Below, one piece after another: positions 17,627-25,354 of a DNA stretch of 64,000 nucleotides. A program made the translations under genes and the position numbers. This stretch comes from Paraburkholderia caribensis. GTDB lineage: Bacteria > Pseudomonadota > Gammaproteobacteria > Burkholderiales > Burkholderiaceae. Below the pieces are notes generated by a model. It searched no databases. It saw nothing but the letters and a program-made list of their open reading frames with translations, and was not told the origin of the DNA. Position 1 is the stretch's first letter. The number at the start of each line of letters is the position of its first letter. The DNA lies in the NCBI RefSeq assembly GCF_002902945.1, contig NZ_CP026103.1, forward strand, positions 310,001-374,000, given 5' to 3'.

Positions 17627-18817
17627 ATGCGGATGCTGTTCGTTATCGGTCACCTCGGTGACTACCACGTGCCGCGCTATGAAGCGCTGATGCGGCTTGC
17701 GGCGAGGCGTGGCGATGAAGTCTGTCTGGTCGAGGTGTTCGGGCGGTCGGGTTTCTACTCGTTTCCGCAAACGCGGCGCGCGTCGTTTTTCGCGCAACGT
17801 CACGAGTGCGTCACCACCCTGGAGAATGATGTCAGTGACGCTGGCGGACGCTGGCTGAATGTCTTCGCGCGGCTCACGGCGATCATCCGGCGGATCGAGC
17901 CGGATGTCGTGGTCACGTTGGGCTACGACACGCCTTACTCGTTGTGGCTCTGTTTCGTCAGAAGGTTCACGAGACCGTTTGGTCTGATCTACATGTCGGA
18001 CTCGAAGGCCGACGACGGCGCGCGCAGCAGCCTCAAGGAATGGCTGAAGCGCGGGTTGGTGCGCCGCTTCGACGCCGCCCTGGTCGCGGGAGAAAGGCAT
18101 CGCGATTACGCGGAGTTTCTCGGCATTCCGCGCTGGCGCTCGCGGGTCGGTTTCGATGTGATCGATGTCGACCAGTTTTCGCGCCGCGCAGCGGCTGCGC
18201 ATGCCGCTGCCGACGACGTTCGCCGTATGCGCGGCTTGCCGCAGCGCTATGTGCTCTGCGTCAGCCGCTTCGTAGCGCGCAAGAACGTGGATGTCGTCAT
18301 CGACGCGTTTGCGCGTTCCCGTCTTGCGGATCATGCAATCGAACTGGTTCTGGTTGGGCAGGGGCAGGATGAATCCATGCTGAGAGCCCTCGTATCGCGG
18401 CTCGAACTCGAAAAGAGCGTGCGCTTTCTCGACGCCCTGCCCAACGGCGACATGCCTGCGATATACGGTCTTGCGGATTTCGTCGTGCTCGCCAGCGAGT
18501 TCGATCAGTGGGGACTCTGCATCAACGAGGCATTCGCGGCGTCGCGAACGGCGATCGTCACGCATACATGCGGCGTGGCGCGTGAGCTGGTCGTGAACGA
18601 GACGAACGGTTATGTCGTCGATCCGGGCAACGCGGACATGCTCGCCGCGCGCATGCGAACCCTCGCACTGGACGATGTGCTGCGCGAACGTTTATCTGCC
18701 CGCGCGCGGCTCGCCGTCGAGCAATGGAAACCCGCCACGTTCGCGAGCAATCTGATGGAACTTGCCGATTGCGTGCTCGATTCCGATCAGGTCATCTCGC
18801 GAGCAGAGCATGAGTGA
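17627..18817 (+). CDS. Glycosyltransferase family 4
   Basis: A 396-residue GT-B glycosyltransferase starting MRMLFVIGHLGDYHVPRYEAL. The C-terminal donor domain shows YVLCVSRFVARKNVDVVIDAF, LVLVGQGQDESML and the conserved acidic segment LASEFDQWGLCINEAFAA, where the first and last acids form the family's EX7E-like motif. It is divergent from the PIG-L deacetylase gene across a 435-base region. Together with the GT4 at 13428 it makes up a small surface-glycan module, although the flippase, polymerase and initiating transferase genes usual in a full polysaccharide locus are not in the window. Confidence 0.9.
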   Translation: MRMLFVIGHLGDYHVPRYEALMRLAARRGDEVCLVEVFGRSGFYSFPQTRRASFFAQRHECVTTLENDVSDAGGRWLNVFARLTAIIRRIEPDVVVTLGYDTPYSLWLCFVRRFTRPFGLIYMSDSKADDGARSSLKEWLKRGLVRRFDAALVAGERHRDYAEFLGIPRWRSRVGFDVIDVDQFSRRAAAAHAAADDVRRMRGLPQRYVLCVSRFVARKNVDVVIDAFARSRLADHAIELVLVGQGQDESMLRALVSRLELEKSVRFLDALPNGDMPAIYGLADFVVLASEFDQWGLCINEAFAASRTAIVTHTCGVARELVVNETNGYVVDPGNADMLAARMRTLALDDVLRERLSARARLAVEQWKPATFASNLMELADCVLDSDQVISRAEHE

Positions 18818-18852
18818 AACACATCGCGACACCATTGCACACGGAGACAATC

Positions 18853-19038
18853 ATGGATGAGCCGGAGAGCTTCGGAGCGCGCACGCCGTTCCAGTTATGC
18901 ACGATGGCCGAGGAGCATGACGAAGCGCTCGCGGATGTCATGGCGTTGGCAGAAGCGAACAGCGAGCTCGATCTGCGTGCGGCCATCGACACCCTCGCTG
19001 AGATCCACGAACTCGTGAAGGGCTATCTCGTGCCTTGA
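18853..19038 (+). CDS. Small hypothetical protein
   Basis: A 61-residue acidic helical protein (MDEPESFGARTPFQLCTMAEEHDEAL...). The ATG at 18853 is chosen because a CGGAGA site lies just upstream; the frame is open 13 codons further. It starts 36 bases after the GT4 stop, so it is probably in the same transcript. Its last 16 bases overlap the 3' end of the convergent LysR gene. No domain is recognised. Confidence 0.55.
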   Translation: MDEPESFGARTPFQLCTMAEEHDEALADVMALAEANSELDLRAAIDTLAEIHELVKGYLVP

Positions 19039-19946
19039 GTCGAGAACATGCGGCAGATGGCGTCGCGCAACCATGCGATGCCGAGGTCGGCGGAAAACTG
19101 CATATGCATGTGCACCTGAATTTCGATGGGGGGCAATGAAAATGGCAGCGGCAGGATTCGGAATGCCTTGTTTCGATTGAACCGCTGCGCAATGCTTTTG
19201 GGAAAGATGACAGCGAGGTCGGTGTTCTGGACGATCTCCGGCGCAACCACGAAATGCGGCAGCCGCAACACGATATCGCGGCGCAGATTCAATTCCTCCA
19301 GCCATTGCTCGACCATCCGGTGACCGGTCGCGTTCGTGCTCGCATAGACATAACGTAAAGCGGCAAGGTCGTCCTTGGTCGGATTGCGCTTGCGTAGCGG
19401 ATGTCCCGCTCGCACCACACACACATGCTCGTCCACGAACAGCGTCGTGCTGATGCACGCCGGGTCCAGCCCCGGCACATAACCCAGCGCGAGATCGATC
19501 TCGCCGCTTCGCATCGCGGCGCTCACGGCATCCACGGAGAAGTTCGCGACCTCGACGCGTATGCCAGGTGCGGTTCTGTCGATCATCGCGAGCAGCGGCG
19601 GCAGAAAATAGAACTCTGACATGTCGGACATCGACACGCGGAACACGCGGTGTGCCGTCGCTGGATCGAATTTCGCCAGTTGTTGGACCGCGACGTTGAT
19701 GATGCCGAACGCCTGCGCGAGCGGCGCGTGCAGGCGCACAGCGGCGTCGGTGGGCACCATGCCCGTCGGCGTGCGAACGAACAGGGGATCGTCGAACATC
19801 GTGCGCAAGCGGCGCAACGCGTGACTGACGGCGGGTTGCGTGAGTCCGAGCCGCGCGCCCGCCGCCGTGAGGCTGCGCAGATCGGCAATGGCCAGAAACA
19901 CGCGCAGAAGATTCAAGTCCGTGATGCCGGGGTGCGTCTTTGTCAT
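19023..19946 (-). CDS. LysR-family transcriptional regulator
   Basis: A 307-residue LysR regulator of normal length. The N-terminal winged helix-turn-helix is clear (LNLLRVFLAIADLRSLTAAGARLGLTQPAVSHALRRLR, residues about 12-49), followed by the two-lobed effector-binding domain. It is the last gene of a minus-strand run that includes the transporter, oxygenase, flavin reductase and unknown protein upstream of it, with 94 bases separating it from the last of these. It may control that putative aromatic or heterocycle catabolic operon. The inducer is not known. Confidence 0.92.
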   Translation of the reverse strand: MTKTHPGITDLNLLRVFLAIADLRSLTAAGARLGLTQPAVSHALRRLRTMFDDPLFVRTPTGMVPTDAAVRLHAPLAQAFGIINVAVQQLAKFDPATAHRVFRVSMSDMSEFYFLPPLLAMIDRTAPGIRVEVANFSVDAVSAAMRSGEIDLALGYVPGLDPACISTTLFVDEHVCVVRAGHPLRKRNPTKDDLAALRYVYASTNATGHRMVEQWLEELNLRRDIVLRLPHFVVAPEIVQNTDLAVIFPKSIAQRFNRNKAFRILPLPFSLPPIEIQVHMHMQFSADLGIAWLRDAICRMFSTQGTR

Positions 19947-20040
19947 GTCGTCCGGAACCTGTCCGTGGCGGCGCGCGACCCGTTTGCGGTCGAACGCGCC
20001 TCGCTGTTGGACCGAACTCGCATGCCCGCGTTCGGCGCTT

Positions 20041-20730
20041 TCACTCGCGCGTCAGATTACCGTAAATGCTGTACATCGGGTAATGCGGCGTGGCTCCGCT
20101 ATAGGGCGGAAACGAATCGAAATCCGCCTTCATCCGCGCACGCACGGGCGACGCGAGCGCGGCGTCGAGTGAAGCGGCATCGTCGAATACGACCTTGTTG
20201 CGTTGCATGGCCGTTGCGCGCGGGTACTTCAAGGCCGAGCGATAGTCGATGCGCGTATAGATCTCCAGTTCGCGAATGCCGGGCAGTTGCGTCATCAACG
20301 GTGGATGATGCGTCAGATAATGCGTGAGCCATGCGTTGAAGTCGTCCGCTTCGCCTTCATAGCTGACGAGGTAGGTGCAACGTTCGTCTCGTGCGTCGAC
20401 TGCATGCGGCGTCGGGAAATGGCGCACGGCCATTGCCTGCTGGAGGAGTGTGCAGGTGTCCATGCTTGCGGCGATGCTGTCGGCGGCGGACTGTATTGCG
20501 CTGCCCGGTTGCAGCGCGGCTTCGAGCCGTTCGAGATCGTCGAAATACCATTGCGTTACGCAGAACGGTGCCGATGTGTCGTGCCCGTCGCGCCCGGCAG
20601 GAAAATGCAGCACGAAGCGCCGCAAACCTGCCACGTCATGCGCGGCCGACTGCAAACGCGAGATATTCGCCCCATCGAACGCGCCGCGCCCGTGACCGCG
20701 TTCGCCAATCAGAAAGAAGCAGACTTCCAC
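20041..20730 (-). CDS. Uncharacterised protein of the flavin-monooxygenase operon, EthD/NIPSNAP-like
   Basis: A 229-residue protein starting at a GTG (VEVCFFLIGERGHG) two bases after the flavin reductase stop, with a GAGG site overlapping that stop, so translation is probably coupled. Two similar halves are suggested: CFFLIGERG...GLRRFVLHFPAGRD and CTYLVSYEGEADDFNAWLTHYLTHHPPLMTQLPGIRELEIYTRIDY. These look like ferredoxin-fold, dimeric alpha/beta barrel units of the EthD type. EthD-type proteins often accompany oxygenases. The fold assignment is an inference from pattern only, and the function is unknown. Confidence 0.6.
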   Translation of the reverse strand: MEVCFFLIGERGHGRGAFDGANISRLQSAAHDVAGLRRFVLHFPAGRDGHDTSAPFCVTQWYFDDLERLEAALQPGSAIQSAADSIAASMDTCTLLQQAMAVRHFPTPHAVDARDERCTYLVSYEGEADDFNAWLTHYLTHHPPLMTQLPGIRELEIYTRIDYRSALKYPRATAMQRNKVVFDDAASLDAALASPVRARMKADFDSFPPYSGATPHYPMYSIYGNLTRE

Positions 20731-20732
20731 GC

Positions 20733-21302
20733 TTACCTCGCACACTGAGTGGAAAGGGATGCTGCCGCCACACCCGGCCGCGCGAGACGATGAAACTGCC
20801 GCGCGAAATAGATCAGTCCATCGCCATCCTGACGGACCGAAATCGTGTCGATCTGTACGAACATCACCGAGTGCGATCCGACGCTTTTGAGTTCGACGAT
20901 CGTACCTTCGAGATTGGCAATGGCATGCGAAAGCACGGGCACGGCCGAGCGTCCCGGTTTCCATGCGTGGCGTGCGAAGCGCTCGTCCATCGGGCACGAA
21001 GTCATGCCCGCGAAGTCGCGCGCGAGATCCTGATACTCGCCGGCGAGCACGTTGATGCACACGTTGCGGTTCTCGCGCAGTACGTCGTGCATATAGCTGG
21101 CCTGGTTGATACAGACGAGCATCGTCGGCGGCTCGTCGGTTACCGAGCAGACGGCGCTCGCGGTGAGGCCACAGCGTCCGCTCGGCCCGTCGGTCGTAAT
21201 GACGTTGACGGCAGCGGGCAGGCAGGCCATCGCGTCGCGAAAGCGCCGCTTCATGTCTTCGTTCGTCATCGTTTGCTCTTCGTGTTCGATCGTGCGTTGC
21301 AT
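20733..21302 (-). CDS. Flavin reductase of a two-component monooxygenase
   Basis: A 189-residue protein of the HpaC-like flavin reductase family. The core MKRRFRDAMACLPAAVNVITTDGPSGRCGLTASAVCSVT contains the typical N-terminal beta-barrel residues, with LVCINQASYMHDVLRENRNVCINVL following. It supplies reduced FMN or FAD from NAD(P)H to the oxygenase encoded immediately upstream. Its first ATG overlaps the oxygenase stop by one base (TGATG), which points to coupled translation. An internal ATG at 21269 (MTNEDMKRRF) lines up better with known family N-termini and may be the true start. Confidence 0.9.
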   Translation of the reverse strand: MQRTIEHEEQTMTNEDMKRRFRDAMACLPAAVNVITTDGPSGRCGLTASAVCSVTDEPPTMLVCINQASYMHDVLRENRNVCINVLAGEYQDLARDFAGMTSCPMDERFARHAWKPGRSAVPVLSHAIANLEGTIVELKSVGSHSVMFVQIDTISVRQDGDGLIYFARQFHRLARPGVAAASLSTQCAR

Positions 21303-22513
21303 CAGGGATACGGCGTGACGGGCGGTATGCCGACGAACAGCGCACCCGACGCGTCATACGTGCCCTCGCCGAGAAACGCGTGCTGCGTCACGACGATCGA
21401 GTCGCGCACCAGACGCTGCAAGCGGCTCTCGCGATAAATCGCGGCGATGCCCGCCATCTGATACGCCTGCATGACTACCTCGGCGCATACGTGGGCCGCA
21501 TGCGTCGCGCTCAGGCGCATCAGATTCGCCTGGTCGGGCGTGACGGGATCGCCAGCGAGAATCGTGTCCCACGCCGCTTGTGCCGACTCATAAAAGAACG
21601 CACGCGCGCTGCGCCACTGCGCTTCCGCTTTCGCGAGACCCGAGCGGTAGTAGCCTCGGTCCGCGAGACGCGGCGCGCCCGTCGTCGTTTTTGTCGCGCC
21701 GGACATATCCGTCAGCAGATCGAGCGCGGCGCGCGCCAGCCCGACGTTCACGGCGGCATGCACCTGCGCCTGATACGCGACGGCGGGATAGCGATACAAC
21801 GGCTCGTCGATCAGCGCGTGGCCGCCGCGCACGAAGGTCCATCGAGCATCGACGAACTTGTCGCGCAGCCGCAGATCGTGACTGCCCGTGCCCTGCATGC
21901 CGACCACGTTCCAGTTGTCGACGATCTCGACCTCGCTAGCGGGAAACACGGCGGTGAACGGCTTGCCCGCGCCCGCATCGCCCGAGTTCGCGGGCGTGCC
22001 GCCAATACCGACGCCGATCCAGTCCGCGCCTTTGCAGCCGCTCGCGAACCGCCACTGGCCGCTGACCTTGTAACCGCCCGGCACCTGGACCGCAGGTTGC
22101 AGCGGATAGAGACCGCCGGCAAAAACCTGGTCCGGTCCTTTTGCGTAGATCTGCTGTTGCGTTTCGACAGGCAGCGAGGCGAGGTACGTATTCGCCGACC
22201 CGAACGCGGCGACCCATGCTGTCGAACCATCCGCGATCGCGATACGTTCGAGGGTCGCGAGAAACTGCGGCGGCGGCAGCGCGTCTCCGCCGAAACGACG
22301 CGGCGTGCTCGCACGGTAGATGCCCGCGCGCTTCATCTTCGCGATCATGTCGCGCGGCACATGCGAGAGCTGATCGAACTCGTCGCGGCGCCGTTCGATT
22401 TCTTCGATCAGAACGTCGAGCGAAATGGGACCGGCATACTCGGGATACGGCTCGCCCTGGTCGATGAAGCGCGGTTCGTGGGCGTAAGTCGAAATGCTGT
22501 GAAGGCTTTGCAT
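21302..22513 (-). CDS. Acyl-CoA-dehydrogenase-fold flavin monooxygenase (oxygenase component)
   Basis: A 403-residue protein of the acyl-CoA dehydrogenase superfamily, most like group D flavin-dependent monooxygenases. The helical N-terminus contains DFDQLSHVPRDMIAKMKRAGIYRASTPRRFGG; the middle beta-domain has GQWRFASGCKGADWIGVG and NWNVVGMQGTGSHDLRL. It lacks an obvious catalytic base of fatty-acid dehydrogenases. Paired with the flavin reductase downstream, it likely hydroxylates or desulfurises an aromatic or heterocyclic substrate using reduced flavin and oxygen. The MHS transporter upstream would import the substrate. The substrate is not deducible. Confidence 0.85.
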   Translation of the reverse strand: MQSLHSISTYAHEPRFIDQGEPYPEYAGPISLDVLIEEIERRRDEFDQLSHVPRDMIAKMKRAGIYRASTPRRFGGDALPPPQFLATLERIAIADGSTAWVAAFGSANTYLASLPVETQQQIYAKGPDQVFAGGLYPLQPAVQVPGGYKVSGQWRFASGCKGADWIGVGIGGTPANSGDAGAGKPFTAVFPASEVEIVDNWNVVGMQGTGSHDLRLRDKFVDARWTFVRGGHALIDEPLYRYPAVAYQAQVHAAVNVGLARAALDLLTDMSGATKTTTGAPRLADRGYYRSGLAKAEAQWRSARAFFYESAQAAWDTILAGDPVTPDQANLMRLSATHAAHVCAEVVMQAYQMAGIAAIYRESRLQRLVRDSIVVTQHAFLGEGTYDASGALFVGIPPVTPYP

Positions 22514-22547
22514 GATGAATACGTATTGAGTGGAATGGAGAATGCGA

Positions 22548-23900
22548 TCAGGCGGTGACGGGCTCGGCGCCCTGTTTTGCCTGCTGCCGTGCGGCGCGTG
22601 GAAAGGTTTCGGGCGCGATGCACGTCGCGATTACCGTGACGAGCGCGAGCGCAACGAGATAGATCGCGACGGGTGTGGCGCTGCGATAGTGAGCGAGCAA
22701 CGCGGTTGCGATCATCGGCGAAAGGCCGCCGCCGAGTACCGACGAAATCTCGCGTCCAATGCCGAGCCCCGAGAAGCGCAGATGAACGGGCAGCAGTTCG
22801 CTGATGAATGCGGGCTGCGCGCCTTCGAGAATGCCGAGCGTGACACTGTTGGCGAGAATCAGCGCGGCAATCACTTTCCACAGCACGCCGGAGGCGAGCA
22901 GCGTGAAATACGGATACGCGACCAGCACCATGGCAATGGCACCCGCGAGATAGACCGGCTTGCGTCCGATCTTGTCGGTGAGATGTCCCATCAGAAGCGA
23001 CATGGGGATCATCAGCAGCATCGACAGCGTGAGCCCGCCGAGAATCCATGTCGACTTCAAACCGAGAAACTGACCATACGCTATCGAAAACGCGAAGAAG
23101 ATGTACGACGCGCCGCCTTCGCCGAAGCGCAGGCCGAACACGGTCAGTACCTGACGCGGGCAACGGCGCAATACCTCGACGATCGGCATGCGGCTTTCGC
23201 GGTGTGTCGCCTTCACCGCGACGAAATCGGCGCTTTCTTCCACCGAGCGGCGCATCCAGAGTCCGAGCACCACGAGCACGACGCTGCACAGGAACGGCAC
23301 GCGCCAGCCCCAGCTGAGGAAGTCGTCGGGCGATAGCGTCTGCGCGAGCAGGAATGCCGCTGTCGACAGCACGAAGCCGAATGCCGCGCCGCTGGGGCTC
23401 CATGCGGCAAGCGCGCCGCGCCGCGAGGCGGGCGCGCTTTCGTGAATCATCAGAATGCTGCCGCTCCATTCGCCGCCCGCAGCGAGCCCCTGCAGAATGC
23501 GCAGTAGCACGAGAGCGATGGGTGCCGCGATACCGATCTGCTGATACGTCGGCAGCAACCCCATGCACATGGTCGCGACACCCATCGTCAGGAGCGTGAG
23601 CATCATCACCGTCTTGCGTCCGTAGCGGTCGCCGATATGGCCGCACAGCACACCGCCGACAGGCCGCGCAATAAAGCCCACCGTGAAGCCGCCGAATGCC
23701 GCGATCGTGCCCGTCAACGGGTCGCTGCCGACGGGAAAGAACAGCTTGCCGAACACGAGCGCGGCGGCCGTTCCATAGAGAAAGAAGTCGTACCACTCGA
23801 GTATCTGGCCGAGCACGGCTGTCGTCACCGCACGGCGGACGGTGCTTGTCTTGCGTAGGGGAGAGGAAGAGGAAAGCGTGGCTGTCGCGTGAGGATTCAT
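22548..23900 (-). CDS. MFS transporter, metabolite:H+ symporter (MHS) family
   Basis: A 450-residue, 12-helix inner-membrane transporter. The MHS hallmarks are ILEWYDFFLYGTAAALVFGKLFFP in TM1-TM2 and the loop motif GHIGDRYGRKTVMM. MHS members import compounds such as shikimate, ketoglutarate, proline-betaine and aromatic acids with protons. It is the first gene of the minus-strand operon with the two-component monooxygenase, 34 bases upstream of the oxygenase. The ATG at 23900 (MNPHATATLS) is chosen; the frame is open to 23957 and no strong ribosome binding site distinguishes the options. Confidence 0.92.
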   Translation of the reverse strand: MNPHATATLSSSSPLRKTSTVRRAVTTAVLGQILEWYDFFLYGTAAALVFGKLFFPVGSDPLTGTIAAFGGFTVGFIARPVGGVLCGHIGDRYGRKTVMMLTLLTMGVATMCMGLLPTYQQIGIAAPIALVLLRILQGLAAGGEWSGSILMIHESAPASRRGALAAWSPSGAAFGFVLSTAAFLLAQTLSPDDFLSWGWRVPFLCSVVLVVLGLWMRRSVEESADFVAVKATHRESRMPIVEVLRRCPRQVLTVFGLRFGEGGASYIFFAFSIAYGQFLGLKSTWILGGLTLSMLLMIPMSLLMGHLTDKIGRKPVYLAGAIAMVLVAYPYFTLLASGVLWKVIAALILANSVTLGILEGAQPAFISELLPVHLRFSGLGIGREISSVLGGGLSPMIATALLAHYRSATPVAIYLVALALVTVIATCIAPETFPRAARQQAKQGAEPVTA

Positions 23901-24243
23901 GGTGTTGGGCTGAGCAAGACGTTGAAGTTTCCGCTTCCCGATCATGGAGACGGGCAAGGCGACCTGGCGATTCAGACAGACATGGGCGAACGATAGGAGC
24001 GTGCGAAAAGACCGTCAAATTCAGGCCAAAAATGGGCGACATAAATGGCATTCATGTCGTGCGCGCAGGCATCGGCACGTGTGAGGGCGCAAATAGAACA
24101 CGCTTATCGCCTCTGTTCTATTTGACTGATTTGACCGCGCATAACGGCGAACCTGGATTGCGGTCCTCGTAACAGCCGCGGCGCAATCATCATTCGCTGC
24201 GTCATTCAATCGAAGCAGTCGGGATGAACGGGATGACGAATTC
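23901..24243. other. Intergenic region between MHS transporter and porin remnant
   Basis: 343 bases between two divergent starts. It probably contains the promoter of the minus-strand monooxygenase operon and the former promoter of the porin gene. No clear T-N11-A operator for the LysR regulator or other structure stood out to me. Confidence 0.5.
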
Positions 24244-24477
24244 ATGAGAATCGGATCAGCAGCATTGGCCGCCTTGACGGTGGCCGGGTGTGCATTCGCC
24301 GGCGCGGCGCACGCGCAGCGTTCGGTGACGATGTATGGCATCGTCGACGATGGGTTCAACTGGACCTCGAATGCGGGAGGTCACAATCTGTACAACGTGT
24401 CGAGCGGTGTCATGCAGGCGAGCCGCTGGGGGCGGCGCGGCAGGGAAGATCTCGGCGGCGGGCTCGCGGCGCTCTAG
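24244..24477 (+). pseudogene. Truncated Burkholderia-type outer membrane porin
   Basis: The 77-residue frame begins with a porin signal peptide (MRIGSAALAALTVAGCAFAGAAHA) and the first strands of a Gram-negative general porin (VTMYGIVDDGFNWTSNAGGH, SGVMQASRWGRRGREDLGGGLAAL). It then meets a TAG where full-length porins run on for some 300 further residues. None of that downstream barrel is recognisable in any frame in the 250 bases before the next gene. I read this as a decayed gene after deletion. Its neighbourhood suggests that it once admitted the substrate of the adjacent transporter. Confidence 0.85.
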
Positions 24478-24730
24478 CGGGGCACACGGTCGCGGTGGAA
24501 GGGCGGGCGGTGCGGCCTGTCGCGGGTTATCCGCGCAATCCGAAGCGCTGTTTGCAGACGGCCCCGGCATTCCCGACGAAACGGTGCTGCCGCGTGATCA
24601 ATGAAGCGGATTGCGCCAGTGCATCCATCGTGGTTGCCCCGGCGCGCGATTTCGATGGAATAAGCGTCTGCGCTCAGGTGTTCTGGTAAGGCAAACCACG
24701 TTACCGCCTTACCTCTACCGGACCGTCATC

Positions 24731-25288
24731 ATGCTTCCTTGCGCCTCGTACTCCAGCAACGTCATTCGCGCGATGCGCACCGGCGCGCAGCAGATCGTGT
24801 ACCGGGCGGCGCTGGGTTGCGTCGTTCTGACCTCACCCTTTGCGGCGAACGCCGCCGATGCAACGCCACCTTCGCTAGTGCCTGCCGGCGCCCAGCCGTT
24901 CGCCGTCATGACGGCGACAGGCGTGCAGATGTATTCCTGCGAGTTCGATAGCGGGCATCGTCTCGGCTGGGTGTTCCAACATCCGGAAGCCACGCTTTAT
25001 GACGGCGCGGGTCAGGCGTCGATCCAGCATGGCGCGGGCCCGTCCTGGCAGGCGGCCGATGGCAGCCGGATCGTCGGCCGCGTGGTGGCTCAGGCACCGG
25101 GTGCGAATCCGAACAGCATTCCACAACTGCTGCTCGAAACGCACAGCACCGCCGAAGGCAGTTTGTCTGTCGCGCGATTCGTGCAGCGCCTCGACACAGC
25201 GGGCGGCGTGTCGCCTTCCGAGCCTTGTGTACGTGAGCATCAGTCGGGCAGCTCGCCGTATTTCTCGCGATACATTTTCCTGAAGTAG
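24731..25288 (+). CDS. DUF3455 domain-containing secreted protein
   Basis: A 185-residue protein with an N-terminal hydrophobic segment (IVYRAALGCVVLTSPFAANA) that looks like a signal peptide cut after ANA. It is followed by a DUF3455-type domain (PFAVMTATGVQMYSCEF, GWVFQHPEATLYDGAG, GAGPSWQAADGSRIVGRVVAQAP). The ATG at 24731 gives a long n-region; an internal ATG at MRTGAQQ would give a more ordinary signal peptide. The family is exported and of unknown function. It converges with the cytochrome c peroxidase gene. Confidence 0.82.
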   Translation: MLPCASYSSNVIRAMRTGAQQIVYRAALGCVVLTSPFAANAADATPPSLVPAGAQPFAVMTATGVQMYSCEFDSGHRLGWVFQHPEATLYDGAGQASIQHGAGPSWQAADGSRIVGRVVAQAPGANPNSIPQLLLETHSTAEGSLSVARFVQRLDTAGGVSPSEPCVREHQSGSSPYFSRYIFLK

Positions 25289-25300
25289 CGTTGTGTCCAT

Positions 25301-25328
25301 GTCGCGCGCACCTGCAGATGCGCGCGAC
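25301..25328. terminator. Perfect hairpin between convergent genes
   Basis: GTCGCGCGCA and TGCGCGCGAC form a perfect ten-base stem with an eight-base loop. It sits between the DUF3455 gene and the convergent cytochrome c peroxidase gene. No T-run follows on either strand, so it may act as a transcript-end barrier rather than a full intrinsic terminator. Confidence 0.5.
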
Positions 25329-25354
25329 GTGACCCGACACGAGCAATGCGGGTA

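Noticed and set aside
20731..21357. Upstream extension of the 20041-20730 frame
   Set aside because: It overlaps the whole flavin reductase gene in another frame; a GTG with a ribosome binding site directly after the reductase stop is the better start.
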